Assembly: GCF_001083805.1 (NCBI RefSeq) | Contig: NZ_JXSK01000003.1 | Coordinates: 248,001-312,000, forward strand | Direction of reading: 5' to 3' | Length of the DNA stretch: 64,000 bases | Source: Photorhabdus luminescens subsp. luminescens | Lineage (GTDB): Bacteria; Pseudomonadota; Gammaproteobacteria; Enterobacterales; Enterobacteriaceae | Shown: piece after piece, positions 1 to 11,067 of the stretch | How the letters are laid out: each line of letters begins with the position of its first letter | Numbering within the stretch: the stretch's first letter is position 1 | Made by a program: the position numbers and the translations under genes | The notes under the pieces: generated by a model | What the model was told of the DNA's origin: nothing | The model's database searches: none | Seen by the model: the letters and a program-made list of their open reading frames with translations, nothing else

Positions 1-465
1 CAATGAAAAATTATAATGAACCCCGGATATGGTCTGCATTAACGCGCCATAACGATTTTTCAACCCTTCACGGTATAAAGTTTTATAGCGACCAACATTC
101 GATGTACCATATTGAGCCAAAGTAATGTTCTCTTCCGCATCAATAAAGCATGGCATACTCAATGGCCACATTTTTTCTTTATCCAGTGAACGCGCCGTGT
201 GACGATGAATATCTCTAAGAAAAGAAACCGTATATTTTATATCGTCATTAACTGGTGTTATGAACTCCAACAGTGACTCGGCAAAGTCAGTAGTAATCCA
301 TTTATGCGTAAGCGCTGCACCAAGTGCTTTAGGATGCTCCGTTATGGCTAAACTACCATCTGAAGTAATACGTAATGTTTCACGTTCAACACCGCGACGA
401 ATTCCCTTTAAAATTGTCGGATGCGCCTCTAGCCATGATAGAGCCTTTGATACGTCCGGGATCAA
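1..465 (-). CDS. gshA: Glutamate--cysteine ligase, N-terminal part
   Basis: First enzyme of glutathione synthesis; it joins glutamate and cysteine using ATP. Only the first 155 codons are in the window and the gene continues beyond position 1. The translation from a TTG start at 465 begins [15 protein letters not shown] and includes [34 protein letters not shown] and [17 protein letters not shown], all very close to E. coli GshA, which also starts with TTG. A strong GGAGG lies a few bases upstream (about 471-477). The position next to the tRNA-Arg/Ser-csrA block matches enterobacterial order. Confidence 0.95.
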   Translation of the reverse strand, partial: MIPDVSKALSWLEAHPTILKGIRRGVERETLRITSDGSLAITEHPKALGAALTHKWITTDFAESLLEFITPVNDDIKYTVSFLRDIHRHTARSLDKEKMWPLSMPCFIDAEENITLAQYGTSNVGRYKTLYREGLKNRYGALMQTISGVHYNFSL

Positions 466-611
466 TTCGACCTCCCGTAGTGTTTTAGAAGAATTTTTAT
501 AAGGGTTTACTTTATCTTAAACAAGCCAAATTGTCGCTGATTAGATATATCAGCAAAAACATTTCAGCGTCATACAGAAAGCGGGTTGGTTATGGCAGCA
601 CAAAGTAGAAA

Positions 612-641
612 GGAAAAAGCCCTACTGTTCAAGTAGGGCTT
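612..641 (-). terminator. Rho-independent terminator of the tRNA operon
   Basis: A perfect 9-bp stem (AAGCCCTAC / GTAGGGCTT, 617-641) with a 7-nt loop. On the minus strand it is followed by a run of T. It lies 4 nt after the last tRNA-Arg gene, so it should end the serV-argX4 transcript. Confidence 0.85.
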
Positions 642-645
642 GATA

Positions 646-722
646 TGGCGCATCCAGAAGGATTCGAACCTCCGACCGCTCGGTTCGTAGCCGAGTACTC
701 TATCCAGCTGAGCTATGGATGC
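646..722 (-). tRNA. tRNA-Arg(ACG), copy 4 of the operon
   Basis: A 77-nt cloverleaf with encoded CCA end. The acceptor stem is GCATCCA/TGGATGC and the anticodon loop carries ACG, the wobble-inosine tRNA-Arg. It is identical to the three upstream copies and is the most distal copy from the promoter. Confidence 0.97.
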
Positions 723-810
723 GTATTCAGTTTTTCACTCTTGGTAAAGGCCAGCGATTGCTTCGATTACCTGAATGGCGCCTCGGATGATCTCATCTCA
801 AGGTTAAATA

Positions 811-887
811 TGGCGCATCCAGAAGGATTCGAACCTCCGACCGCTCGGTTCGTAGCCGAGTACTCTATCCAGCTGAGCTATGGATGC
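811..887 (-). tRNA. tRNA-Arg(ACG), copy 3
   Basis: Identical 77-nt tRNA-Arg(ACG) sequence with encoded CCA, one 165-bp repeat unit away from its neighbours. It is processed from the same multicistronic tRNA precursor. Confidence 0.97.
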
Positions 888-975
888 GTGTTTAATTTTT
901 CACTCTTGGTAAAAGACAGTGATTGCTTCGATTACCTGAATGGCGCCTCGGATGATTTCATCTCAAGGTTGAATA

Positions 976-1052
976 TGGCGCATCCAGAAGGATTCGAACC
1001 TCCGACCGCTCGGTTCGTAGCCGAGTACTCTATCCAGCTGAGCTATGGATGC
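976..1052 (-). tRNA. tRNA-Arg(ACG), copy 2
   Basis: Identical 77-nt tRNA-Arg(ACG) sequence with encoded CCA, part of the 165-bp tandem array. Confidence 0.97.
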
Positions 1053-1140
1053 GTGTTCAATTTTTCACTCTTGGTAAAAGACAGTGATTGCTTCGATTAC
1101 CTGAATGGCGCCTCGGATGATTTCATCTCAAGGTTAAATA

Positions 1141-1217
1141 TGGCGCATCCAGAAGGATTCGAACCTCCGACCGCTCGGTTCGTAGCCGAGTACTCTATCC
1201 AGCTGAGCTATGGATGC
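1141..1217 (-). tRNA. tRNA-Arg(ACG), copy 1
   Basis: Identical 77-nt tRNA-Arg(ACG) sequence with encoded CCA. It is the promoter-proximal arginine tRNA, 10 nt downstream of the tRNA-Ser gene. Confidence 0.97.
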
Positions 1218-1227
1218 GTGGTTTAAA

Positions 1228-1320
1228 TGGCGGTGAGAGAGGGATTCGAACCCTCGATGCAGCTTTTAACCGCATACTCCCTTAGCAGGGGAGCGCCTTC
1301 AGCCTCTCGGCCATCTCACC
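1228..1320 (-). tRNA. serV: tRNA-Ser(GCU)
   Basis: A 93-nt class II tRNA with the long variable arm typical of serine tRNAs, anticodon GCU and encoded CCA. It is nearly the same as E. coli serV and occupies the same place, first gene of the serV-arg operon downstream of csrA. Confidence 0.97.
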
Positions 1321-1385
1321 GTACGCTTTCTTTCGAATCGCGACTCAGAACTTTTGTTTAAGCTCCTCGTCACTGCGTGGCGCAC

Positions 1386-1413
1386 ATATTACTTTCCCAG
1401 ACTTATAAGTCAA
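1386..1413 (-). promoter_or_regulatory. sigma-70 promoter of the tRNA operon
   Basis: On the minus strand TTGACT (1408-1413) and TAATAT (1386-1391) are 16 bp apart and followed by a GCGCC-like discriminator. A GC-rich discriminator is characteristic of stringently controlled stable-RNA promoters. The stretch from 1414 to csrA at 1708 holds no gene I can support. Confidence 0.7.
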
Positions 1414-1707
1414 ACAATTTTTCTAAACCTGTGTTTGTTTGAACACTTCACACACAAGATGTTTGGTTTGACGCCAAAAAGTACGTTTTGTCAGCAGTAA
1501 ATTATCACAACCTCAATTGAAGTGCATGCAAATCATTATTCACCGCAATAGCATGATAGGAACACGCTGTTCTTACGATAGAAAAACAAAAAAGATGGGA
1601 AAATAAACAAGAGTTTAAGAAATTAGCAAGACAAAAAAATATCAGCAGAGGTGAGATCCCTCAAAAATGGCGCCCGGTTCTGACAGAGATAGGACGCCAA
1701 CTTAGAG

Positions 1708-1893
1708 TCAGTAAGTTGTTGGCTGAGACTTTTCGGCCTGAATCCGCTGATAAATTTCTTCACGGTGAACAGAAACTTCTTTAGGAGCATTTACACCAAT
1801 ACGAACTTGGTTACCTTTAACCCCCAGTACTGTAACTGTTACCTCATCGCCTATCATGAGCGTTTCACCAACTCGACGAGTCAGAATAAGCAT
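1708..1893 (-). CDS. csrA: Carbon storage regulator CsrA
   Basis: Small dimeric RNA-binding protein that binds GGA motifs in mRNA leaders and controls translation and stability; in this group it affects carbon metabolism, motility and host interaction. The 61-residue product starts [18 protein letters not shown] and contains [13 protein letters not shown] and HREEIYQRI, which are diagnostic. Length equals the family norm. The Shine-Dalgarno CAAGGAGC itself contains a GGA, which fits the known autoregulation in E. coli. The 246-bp gap to alaS presumably holds its promoters. Confidence 0.98.
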
Positions 1894-2139
1894 TCTTTGC
1901 TCCTTGAAAATTTAAAAGAGTCGGGTCTTTCGGTTTCCCCGCTATTATCCATCAAACACCGTGAAAACGTAAAACAATGGTATATGCTTAAAGTATAAGC
2001 AATTTTAAGCGCATTTCCTACCTATATAGTTTAGCCAAAATAAATAAATATGCGCTTAACCTTTTAACAATTTCACAACAAGATTTCAAGGCACCATAAA
2101 AACAACGCTATGATGCCCTTTAAACTCAGGTAATATCGC

Positions 2140-4770
2140 TTATAGCCGCGATGCTACCCACTCTTCCACGCTATCCAAAGCAGAAGGCAACGCTTCAACA
2201 TCAGAACCACCTGCCTGGGCCATATCAGGGCGACCACCGCCTTTACCACCGATTTGCTGAGCTACAGAAGAAATTAACTCACCTGCTTTTATTTTAGCAG
2301 TCAGATCCTTTGTGACACCAACAATTAAGCTGACTTTATCATCACTTATAGTGGAAAGCACAATAATCGCTGAATCTAGTTGATTTTTTAGATCATCAAC
2401 CATCGTTCTCAACATCTTCGGTTCTGTATTGCTTAGCTGACTGACCAGCAACTTCACGCCCTTCACTTCTTTCGCTTTACTTGCTAAAGAAGAGCTCTCT
2501 TGTGCAGCCTGTTGATCTTTAAGCTGTTGAAGCTCTTTTTCCAACGCTTTGGTTCTATCCAACGTCACCCGTACTTTTTCACTCAGGCTATGAATATCAC
2601 TTTTCACTAATTGAGCAATATCCTGAATTAAATCAACCTGTTGATGTACAGACTCCAACGCTTTTTTACCTGTAATCGCTTCGATCCTACGGATACCCGC
2701 AGCCGTTCCAGATTCAGCAATAATACGGAACAAGCCAATATCACCGGTACGATTTGTATGAGTCCCTCCACATAATTCAGTGGAAAAACTCCCCATTGAC
2801 AGTACACGGACTTGTTCTTCGTATTTTTCACCAAACAGTGCCATCGCACCTTTAGTTTTTGCTGCTTCCAGATCCATCAATTCAGTAACAACAGGTGAAT
2901 TTTGACGAACTTCGGCATTAACCAAATCCTCAACCTGACGGATCTGTTCTGGTTTCATCGCTTCAAAGTGAGAAAAATCAAAGCGAAGGTATTTATCGTT
3001 AACCAGAGAGCCTTTCTGTGATACGTGCTCACCCAAAATTTGACGTAACGCAGCATGTAACAGATGGGTTGCTGAGTGATTCAAACGAATTGCATCACGA
3101 CGTTCAATATCAATAACCGCATTGATGTTATGGTTTACACTCAAGGTACCTTTTTCAAGCTTACCAATATGACCGATAGCCTGACCATATTTTTGTGTAT
3201 CAATAACACAAAAAGCACAATCGGTATTACTCAGAATACCCGAGTCGCCAACTTGTCCACCGGACTCAGCATAAAAAGCAGTCTTATCCAGTATAACAAT
3301 CGCTTCTTCGCCCGCTTGAATTTGATTGACTGATTCACCATTACGGAAAATAGCAGTTACTATTGCCTGCTGTTCGTTATGATCGTAACCAGAGAAATCA
3401 CTGCGTTCATCAACTTTGATCAATTCATTATAATCGGTACCGAAACCACTTGATTCGCGAGCACGACGACGCTGATTTTCCATTGCCGCTGCAAATCCCG
3501 CTTCATCAACGCTAATATTACGCTCACGGCAAACATCAGCAGTTAAATCCACAGGGAAACCATAGGTATCATACAGACGGAAAGCCGTTTCACCATCCAG
3601 AATATCGCCGGATAGTTTTGCCAGTTCATCGTCTAACAACTGAAGACCACGTTCCAGAGTACGAGCAAACTGCTCTTCTTCTGTTTTCAAAATCTGCTCA
3701 ACAATTGTTTGCTGGCGTTTAAGCTCTTCTCCCGCAGCGCCCATCACGTCTATCAATGGGGCAACCAGTTTGTAGAAGAAGGTATCTTTAGCCCCCAACA
3801 TGTTTCCGTGACGAATAGCTCGGCGGATAATACGACGCAGAACATAACCACGGTTTTCATTAGAAGGAACAACACCATCACAAATCAAAAATGCACATGA
3901 ACGAATGTGATCAGCAATCACCCGCAGAGATTTATTACTCAGATCATCTGTATCACCAGTGACATTAGCAACAACTGTAATCAAATCACGGAACAGATCG
4001 GTCTCATAGTTAGAATTGACGTGCTGCAATACAGCGGCGATCCGCTCCAGCCCCATACCCGTATCTACTGATGGTTTTGGCAACGGCTCCATCGTGCCAT
4101 CAGCATGACGGTTGAACTGCATAAAGACGATATTCCAGATTTCAATATATCTGTCGCCATCTTCCTCTGGGCTTCCTGGCGGTCCACCCCAGATATGTTC
4201 GCCATGATCATAAAAAATTTCAGTGCAAGGACCGCAAGGACCGGTATCACCCATTTGCCAGAAGTTATCTGATGCATAAGGCGCACCTTTGTTATCACCA
4301 ATGCGGATAATTCTTTCTGCTGGTATTCCGATTTCATTCTTCCAAATATCATAGGCTTCATCATCTGTCTGATAGACAGTCACCCATAATTTTTCTTTAG
4401 ACAAATTGAACCAATCTTTGCCAGTCAGAAGTTCCCAAGCATAACTAATAGCATCATGTTTGAAATAGTCACCAAAACTGAAATTACCGAGCATCTCAAA
4501 AAAAGTATGATGGCGTGCGGTGTAACCTACATTTTCTAAATCGTTATGTTTACCACCGGCACGAACACAACGCTGAGCAGTTGTTGCTCGGGAATAAGAT
4601 CTCTTGTCCTGTCCAAGAAAGACATCCTTAAACTGGTTCATCCCTGCGTTGGTAAACAGCAGTGTTGGGTCATTATTTGGCGCCAAAGAACTACTTGGTA
4701 CGATTTGATGCCCTTTAGTATGAAAAAAGTCGAGAAACGCTTGACGGATCTCAGCGGTGCTTTTGCTCAT
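2140..4770 (-). CDS. alaS: Alanine--tRNA ligase
   Basis: Class II aminoacyl-tRNA synthetase that charges tRNA-Ala and edits mischarged Ser and Gly. The 876-residue product has the full architecture: catalytic core from residue 1 ([32 protein letters not shown]), tRNA-recognition region, editing domain with [11 protein letters not shown] and the downstream CGGTH zinc motif, and C-terminal oligomerisation region ending in [15 protein letters not shown]. Start is the ATG at 4770. It lies between the recA region and csrA as in other enterobacteria. Confidence 0.98.
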   Translation of the reverse strand: MSKSTAEIRQAFLDFFHTKGHQIVPSSSLAPNNDPTLLFTNAGMNQFKDVFLGQDKRSYSRATTAQRCVRAGGKHNDLENVGYTARHHTFFEMLGNFSFGDYFKHDAISYAWELLTGKDWFNLSKEKLWVTVYQTDDEAYDIWKNEIGIPAERIIRIGDNKGAPYASDNFWQMGDTGPCGPCTEIFYDHGEHIWGGPPGSPEEDGDRYIEIWNIVFMQFNRHADGTMEPLPKPSVDTGMGLERIAAVLQHVNSNYETDLFRDLITVVANVTGDTDDLSNKSLRVIADHIRSCAFLICDGVVPSNENRGYVLRRIIRRAIRHGNMLGAKDTFFYKLVAPLIDVMGAAGEELKRQQTIVEQILKTEEEQFARTLERGLQLLDDELAKLSGDILDGETAFRLYDTYGFPVDLTADVCRERNISVDEAGFAAAMENQRRRARESSGFGTDYNELIKVDERSDFSGYDHNEQQAIVTAIFRNGESVNQIQAGEEAIVILDKTAFYAESGGQVGDSGILSNTDCAFCVIDTQKYGQAIGHIGKLEKGTLSVNHNINAVIDIERRDAIRLNHSATHLLHAALRQILGEHVSQKGSLVNDKYLRFDFSHFEAMKPEQIRQVEDLVNAEVRQNSPVVTELMDLEAAKTKGAMALFGEKYEEQVRVLSMGSFSTELCGGTHTNRTGDIGLFRIIAESGTAAGIRRIEAITGKKALESVHQQVDLIQDIAQLVKSDIHSLSEKVRVTLDRTKALEKELQQLKDQQAAQESSSLASKAKEVKGVKLLVSQLSNTEPKMLRTMVDDLKNQLDSAIIVLSTISDDKVSLIVGVTKDLTAKIKAGELISSVAQQIGGKGGGRPDMAQAGGSDVEALPSALDSVEEWVASRL

Positions 4771-4845
4771 AATTGTCCCGAAATCAAGCTGGAAAAACAG
4801 ATTTATGAATTGGTTAGGCGGGATATTCCATCACCTATTTTCAAC

Positions 4846-5067
4846 TCACGAATAAACAAAGTGGGGATAAGATAAAAGTTCTTCTATTAGAAGTAAAATC
4901 CCAGATACATCCATTCGCTGGCAGCATTGTAAATCGTCTGGGTATTTTCTGAAAGCATGATCGCATAATATGGATAATACTCGCTTTCTGAGAGAAGAAA
5001 CCGCGTCATTATTAACGCGGTATAAGTTTGATGACAAAACTTTTACAGCTTTAATACGAGAATACAA
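4846..5067 (-). pseudogene. Possible recX remnant between recA and alaS
   Basis: Most enterobacteria carry recX, the RecA-inhibitory protein, between recA and alaS, but here only 319 bp separate the two genes and no intact RecX reading frame is present. A 73-codon frame at 4846-5067 contains AFRKYPDDL and a short hydrophobic-acidic tail (VSGILLLIEELL) that loosely resemble the C-terminal part of RecX (RKYGE...RFLLYRGYLMEDI). The likeness is weak, the frame includes the recA terminator, and it could equally be non-coding. The absence of recX is seen directly; descent from recX is inference. Confidence 0.35.
4990..5021 (-). terminator. recA terminator
   Basis: Inverted repeat ACCGCG/CGCGGT (5000-5021) with a long loop, followed on the minus strand by a pyrimidine-rich TTTCTTCTCT tract. 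It lies about 70 bp after the recA stop codon. Confidence 0.65.
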
Positions 5068-5089
5068 ACTACCGATATAATTAGTTAGA

Positions 5090-6190
<1,101 letters not shown>

Positions 6191-6237
6191 TCACTGCCGA
6201 TGAATAATTTCTGATACTAAAACATTGTTTGCAATTA

Positions 6238-6257
6238 TACTGTATAATCATACAGCA
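6238..6257. promoter_or_regulatory. LexA (SOS) box of recA
   Basis: A 20-bp site with core CTGT-N8-ACAG (minus strand CTGTATGATTATACAG), upstream of the recA start. It matches the enterobacterial LexA consensus on both half-sites. Confidence 0.92.
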
Positions 6258-6271
6258 TCAAGTTAATTTTT

Positions 6272-6400
6272 TATACCCGTTATCTTTCAAACTGCCTCTT
6301 TGTTGGCTGCACTCGCTCACCCTAGTCACATAGTCAGCTATGCTCTCAAGGATTCGCTCCCTTGCCGTCGCGATGCATCTTGAAATCCATAGGGTATATA
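6272..6400. repeat. ERIC element 1, overlapping the 3' end of pncC
   Basis: A 129-bp imperfect palindrome bounded by TATACCC and GGGTATA with terminal arms CTTTCAA.../TTGAAATCC. It is homologous along its length to the copy at 15552-15680. The interior of that second copy matches the ERIC core (GTGACCGGGGTGAGTGAGCG type). The last codons and the stop of pncC (6346) lie inside this element, so it was probably inserted into the 3' end of the gene. Confidence 0.88.
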
Positions 6401-6891
6401 ATCTCTGATAACAATGTTTTCAGAGAATAAATGACAGCTTGAAGGCGTACTTCATCTCGGTCACCGTTAAAACAACAATGGCGGGACACAACTTCTACCC
6501 CATTTACCGTTAGATATGCAAATCCGAACCACACGGTGCCAACAGGTTTTTCTTCGCTGCCGCCATCAGGCCCGGCAATGCCGCTGACCGAAACCGCCAG
6601 ATCTGCCTGCGCGGCTTTCAGCGCTCCTGCGGCCATTTCTCTCACAACCTGTTCACTAACAGCCCCATATTGCTGTAAAACGGCTTCTGACACGCCAAGC
6701 ATCTGATGCTTAGCTTTATTACTGTATGTCACAAAGCTTCGATCAAAATAAGCAGAGCTGCCAGCAATATCTGAAATGGTCTTCGCCAACCAGCCACCGG
6801 TGCAAGATTCGGCACAAGTCACCCACAGTTTGTGCTGTCTCAGTTTCTCTCCCAGTTCAATACTAAGCTGAGTCGAAATTTTTTCACTCAT
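6346..6891 (-). CDS. pncC: Nicotinamide-nucleotide amidohydrolase PncC
   Basis: Deamidates nicotinamide mononucleotide to nicotinic acid mononucleotide in pyridine nucleotide recycling (CinA C-terminal-domain family). The 181-residue product has TCAESCTGGWLAKTISDIAGSS, the GAVSEQVV segment, SVSGIAGPDGGSEEKPVGTVWFG and the terminal YSLKTLL helix, as in E. coli PncC. It lies upstream of recA as usual. The final residues (about YPMDFKMHRDGKGANP) are encoded by an ERIC repeat, so the C-terminus is non-native but lies after the conserved domain. Confidence 0.93.
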   Translation of the reverse strand: MSEKISTQLSIELGEKLRQHKLWVTCAESCTGGWLAKTISDIAGSSAYFDRSFVTYSNKAKHQMLGVSEAVLQQYGAVSEQVVREMAAGALKAAQADLAVSVSGIAGPDGGSEEKPVGTVWFGFAYLTVNGVEVVSRHCCFNGDRDEVRLQAVIYSLKTLLSEIIYPMDFKMHRDGKGANP

Positions 6892-6916
6892 AACACACTC
6901 TTTATCCGGTAAAAGA

Positions 6917-8113
6917 TCAATTTCTTTGAAACCGGTTCCAAATCCACAAACTCGTGATTGTCAACGCCAACAGAGTACCAAAGCCTATCCCTGTTGTAAC
7001 AACCGGGATGCCTATTTTAATAACCAATGAGTACAAGCCAAGCATCAATAACATGGCGATATTCTCACCCAAATTCTGCACTGCGATTGCATAACCGACC
7101 CCAATCGTTTGTCTGCCGCTTTCCTGCAATAATGCATTCAGTGGAACAATAAACAAACCGCCAAAAATACCGAGAATGATTAATAAGATGTGGGAAACCC
7201 AAATATTTTGCTGAACAGCAAAGATGACCACCATCACGCCGATTAAGACACCAGCAAGCATACAACGGTGGACTGTTTTAAGGGTGATGAAACGGGCAGC
7301 AACACCGGCGCCAATAATAATGCCGACAGCAACCATCACATTAAGTATTGTCGGCGTGCTATTGTCAGAAATTCCCAGAACAACAGGTACCCATAAGACC
7401 AATAAGAATCTCATTGTTATACCCGCTCCCCAGAACAAACTGGTGCCAATTAAAGAAAATCGAGCTCCTTTGTTATGCCAAAGAATACAACAAGATGAAG
7501 CAAAGTCTGTCAGCATCTTTTTCAGATTCCAGCCCTTATCCTGACGTACAGCCGAGAATCGGGGGATAAAGAAATTAGCGACAACAGCGATACCATACAT
7601 CAGCGCACAAACAAGCAATGCGACAGCCAGGTTCCAATCAGACAAAAAACCGCCAGCAACAGAGCCCGTAAGAATAGCAATTATCGTTGAAGCCTCCATC
7701 AAACCATTAGCTTTTACTAAGCGGTCACCATCGGTCAGTTCAACCAAGATTCCGTATTTAGCCGGTGAATATGATGCAGCCCCCACTCCCACCAAGGTAT
7801 AACCCAGAAATGGATCGTATCCCAGGCAGATAATAAACGCGCCCAACAACTTGAGGCTATTAGCAAATAACATCACACGATCTTTCGGGAAACGATCGGC
7901 AATTTGCCCCACAAAAGGCGCCAATAGGATATATGCCAAAACAAACACTATCTGTAATATCGGCTGGCTCCAGTCAGGATAAAACTGGGCTTTCAATTGC
8001 GCCAGGATCGCAAACAACAGCGCATTATCGGCAAAAGCTGAAAAAAACTGCGACACCAATACGGCTTTCATGCCACGGGTTAATAGCGGTTGAACAACGG
8101 AAGATGTATTCAC
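6917..8113 (-). CDS. lplT: Lysophospholipid transporter LplT
   Basis: Inner-membrane major-facilitator carrier that flips lysophospholipids inward for re-acylation by Aas. The 398-residue product is hydrophobic with about 12 predicted helices and carries [36 protein letters not shown] and [19 protein letters not shown], all characteristic. It follows aas with 5 bp between the genes, so the two are co-transcribed and work together, as in E. coli. Confidence 0.96.
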   Translation of the reverse strand: MNTSSVVQPLLTRGMKAVLVSQFFSAFADNALLFAILAQLKAQFYPDWSQPILQIVFVLAYILLAPFVGQIADRFPKDRVMLFANSLKLLGAFIICLGYDPFLGYTLVGVGAASYSPAKYGILVELTDGDRLVKANGLMEASTIIAILTGSVAGGFLSDWNLAVALLVCALMYGIAVVANFFIPRFSAVRQDKGWNLKKMLTDFASSCCILWHNKGARFSLIGTSLFWGAGITMRFLLVLWVPVVLGISDNSTPTILNVMVAVGIIIGAGVAARFITLKTVHRCMLAGVLIGVMVVIFAVQQNIWVSHILLIILGIFGGLFIVPLNALLQESGRQTIGVGYAIAVQNLGENIAMLLMLGLYSLVIKIGIPVVTTGIGFGTLLALTITSLWIWNRFQRN

Positions 8114-8118
8114 GATGA

Positions 8119-10266
8119 TTATTCCTGTTCAGCTTCGGCTATTTTACACAAAGTGACAAAATCGGGTTTACCACTGTCAAGCGCCGGCAATGATTTCACA
8201 TAACGAATATCACAGGGGATTGCTAACTCTGGGATACCCATTTCCTGAGCAGCTTGACACATTGATGAATATTTCAGTTGCGAATCGGTGGTGAACAACA
8301 CCAATATTTCCCCTTCGCTATGGCCGTTCTTAACGGTAGCAACATGTATGGCATCAGGAGAGACTTTCAATGCAAGTCGCTCCATACTTTCCAATGACAC
8401 AATTTCTTCCTGTTTAGCAAAACATTTCCCCCGACCAAGAATAGTACAGAATCCCTGTTCATCAATTGAAACAATGTCTCCAGTATCGAACCAATCAAAC
8501 TGAATATTCCCATGCTCATCTTTTGCCGCGGGTGGTTCTAAATGATTTGGATTTTCAACGCTCAGATACCCTTTCATCATATTCGGGCCACGTAGCTGCA
8601 AACGCCCCCCCTTCTTAATTCCTGCTATCGGAATCAAACGGGATTCCATTGCCGGCAAAATCCGCCCAACAGTACCGACCTTAGCCATCATCGGCACATT
8701 CAATGCGATAACAGGCGCACATTCTGTCATGCTGTATCCTTCTAAAATGCGAATACCGAATTTATCTTGCCAAATCTGTTTCGTATTTTCAGCGAGCTTT
8801 TCAACACCAGCTATAACACAACGAAGACGCGCAAAATCATACGGATGAGCAAAATAGGCATAATTCTCCAGGAAAGTGGATGTCCCCAATAATACGGTAC
8901 AGTTACATTCATATACCATTTCTGGCACTATCCGATAATGCAATGGGTTTGGGTAGAGGAATATCCGGCTACCAGACAATAGCGGAGTGAATAAACCAAC
9001 AGTCAACCCAAATGCATGAAATAGCGGTAAAGAAGACATAAAACGGTCAAGTGGATTGAAATCAGTAATGGTTTTTATCTGTTCCACATTGGCTAACAAA
9101 CTCGCGTGACTATGAACTACACCTTTTGATACAGCTTCTGAACTGGACGTAAATAGTACCAAAGCATCATCATCTGGTTTTTGCGCCGCCATCGCTTGCT
9201 TCGGAAAAAAGAGGTGCCACAAGACCCATAATTTATCCTGAAAAGTCACTGTACCTTCCAAATCCTCAAGATAAACCCAGTTAACCTCCGTAACCTGCTC
9301 GGATAAATGTGTTAATCGCTCCTTTTCCAGAAATTGCCGGGAAGTCACAATAGTTTTAATACTGGCAATCGCTACCGCATTTTTCAATCCATGACTGTCG
9401 GCTGTATAGTTTAATAAAGCTGGTATTCTTCCTCTCAAAGATGCCCCGAATATCGCAGCTACCATAATAGTGGCATTAGGTAAAAGAAAACCTATCCGTT
9501 CCCCCTGGCAGGTAAAACGCTGCAAAATACGGCTGGCAGTCAGTGCTTTTTTAAGCAGACTGTTATAACTCTCTTCTTTAAGAGAAACATCTTCAATACA
9601 GGGTTTAAAACGACCAAATTGTTTGCGTGCGGCCAGTAAAGATTCAAATATTGTTTCTTGCGGGCGGGTCGCCATTCGTGCATTCATCATTATTTCATGC
9701 AAACGCTCACCGGCTAAACGACGTCGTTGCTCCGAACCAGGCACATCCGGCATCGGCAATTGTACCGCAGGCAAGATTTTCATAGTCACCTTCGGAAAAA
9801 GGTGAAGTTTGAAAATACCTTTTAATCGGCTGAATACGGTTCTTTCCAGCCCTTCAATGCGAACAGGAACCACAGTAGCTTCTGACATCGCGGCAATAAA
9901 AGCCGCTCCATCATAGATTTTCATCAAAGAACCGGTAACCGTGATTCTTCCTTCAGGAAAAATAACTATTGGTCGCCCTTTTTCTATTTCCTTAACCAGA
10001 ACCCTGATAGCCATTGGATTTATTGGGTCCAAAGGAGCTATTTCAACATAGCGCCTTACCAGTTTCATAAAACCACGATTTGCAATATTGGAATAGACAG
10101 CAAATACTGGTTTGACCGGTAAGAAAAGTGTCAGCAAAACACCATCAAGAAAAGAGACATGATTAGGCGTGATAAGACATTTGGGGTGGTTAAATTGTTT
10201 AATATCTCCTTCTACTGTTAAACGAAACATTAAACGAAAAACAAGCCTTAGAAATTTAAACAACAT
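8119..10266 (-). CDS. aas: Acyltransferase/acyl-ACP synthetase Aas
   Basis: Bifunctional inner-membrane enzyme: it activates fatty acid onto bound acyl carrier protein and transfers it to the 1-position of lysophosphatidylethanolamine. The 715-residue product has an N-terminal PlsC-type acyltransferase domain with the HX4D motif (NHVSFLD, H36-D41) and [10 protein letters not shown], then an AMP-binding domain with [26 protein letters not shown] and WFDTGDI. Length matches E. coli Aas (719). It forms an operon with lplT. Confidence 0.97.
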   Translation of the reverse strand: MLFKFLRLVFRLMFRLTVEGDIKQFNHPKCLITPNHVSFLDGVLLTLFLPVKPVFAVYSNIANRGFMKLVRRYVEIAPLDPINPMAIRVLVKEIEKGRPIVIFPEGRITVTGSLMKIYDGAAFIAAMSEATVVPVRIEGLERTVFSRLKGIFKLHLFPKVTMKILPAVQLPMPDVPGSEQRRRLAGERLHEIMMNARMATRPQETIFESLLAARKQFGRFKPCIEDVSLKEESYNSLLKKALTASRILQRFTCQGERIGFLLPNATIMVAAIFGASLRGRIPALLNYTADSHGLKNAVAIASIKTIVTSRQFLEKERLTHLSEQVTEVNWVYLEDLEGTVTFQDKLWVLWHLFFPKQAMAAQKPDDDALVLFTSSSEAVSKGVVHSHASLLANVEQIKTITDFNPLDRFMSSLPLFHAFGLTVGLFTPLLSGSRIFLYPNPLHYRIVPEMVYECNCTVLLGTSTFLENYAYFAHPYDFARLRCVIAGVEKLAENTKQIWQDKFGIRILEGYSMTECAPVIALNVPMMAKVGTVGRILPAMESRLIPIAGIKKGGRLQLRGPNMMKGYLSVENPNHLEPPAAKDEHGNIQFDWFDTGDIVSIDEQGFCTILGRGKCFAKQEEIVSLESMERLALKVSPDAIHVATVKNGHSEGEILVLFTTDSQLKYSSMCQAAQEMGIPELAIPCDIRYVKSLPALDSGKPDFVTLCKIAEAEQE

Positions 10267-10366
10267 ATTCGTATCTCAACCCATTTGAAAAAATAAATAG
10301 AAGATACTATTTATCATTCGACTCTGTAATATTCCTATCTCTTTAATAAAGAATACTAAAATAGTG

Positions 10367-10891
10367 TCAGGAGATTATTCCAGAAAGAATCATTTCTTTC
10401 ACATAAGCTGTAATTTTTTCCGGTGAAAGTTGCGCATTAATAATATGATTTGCACACTCACAGTAGAGATTCTCTCTGGCGGCAAGCACTTCCTCCATCT
10501 CTTCAACAATAGATTTTCCCGTTAAACTAGGACGCTGGGTATTTTCTGGTTGCTGCATTAATCGCTCAGCCAAAATGCTCGCTGAAGCTTGAAGATAAAT
10601 CACCGTGCCATTTTGTCGCATATATTGGCGATTTTCAGCGGAAAGAATAATCCCTCCACCGGTAGAAATAACGCGATTGCTTTGACTAACTTGTTGTAAA
10701 GCTTGGCTTTCTAATTGCCGAAATTGTTGCCATCCTTGCTGGCTAACAATATCTGCAATAGTCATGTTACTGGTTTGTTGGATATGGTGATCAGTGTCAA
10801 TAAATGTGTACGATAATTCATTGGCTAATAATTTTCCAACCGTCGTTTTTCCTGCCCCACGTGCACCTACAATAAACAATATTTGGTTCAC
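10367..10891 (-). CDS. aroL: Shikimate kinase (AroL type)
   Basis: Phosphorylates shikimate at the 3-hydroxyl in aromatic amino acid and chorismate synthesis. The 174-residue product begins MNQILFIVGARGAGKTT: a Walker A (GARGAGKT), then DTDHHI, the substrate-binding STGGGI, and the lid region with RPSL. The sequence is closer to AroL than to AroK of E. coli. It is monocistronic here, with 100 bp to aas and 176 bp to proA. Confidence 0.9.
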   Translation of the reverse strand: MNQILFIVGARGAGKTTVGKLLANELSYTFIDTDHHIQQTSNMTIADIVSQQGWQQFRQLESQALQQVSQSNRVISTGGGIILSAENRQYMRQNGTVIYLQASASILAERLMQQPENTQRPSLTGKSIVEEMEEVLAARENLYCECANHIINAQLSPEKITAYVKEMILSGIIS

Positions 10892-11067
10892 TGCCTGATA
10901 TCCTTGATAAGTTTCATCGTTAAAAATATATTACCGCCTATAGTAACCAGAACTTTACATCAACGTAAAATTAAAAGTTAACATATACGGTAAAAGCTAC
11001 CCCAAAAGCATGATCTTTCCGAAACTTCAATATCATCAGACACGCTTCCAGGGTAACAATAAACAAA

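Larger units (their letters stand above)
646..1217. repeat. 165-bp tandem array containing tRNA-Arg genes
   Basis: Units begin at 646, 811, 976 and 1141, exactly 165 bp apart. Each holds a 77-bp tRNA-Arg gene and the first three also hold an 88-bp spacer. The spacers differ at only a few positions. The pattern indicates recent unit duplication or gene conversion. Confidence 0.95.

Noticed and set aside
645-1226. Plus-strand 193-codon repeated open frame over the tRNA genes
   Set aside because: It is the antisense of four tRNA-Arg genes; the 55-residue repeat of the peptide only mirrors the 165-bp array.
1558-1790. Plus-strand open stretch reading about 75 codons without a stop before csrA
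   Set aside because: It has no start codon or ribosome site, ends in antisense of csrA, and resembles no protein I know.
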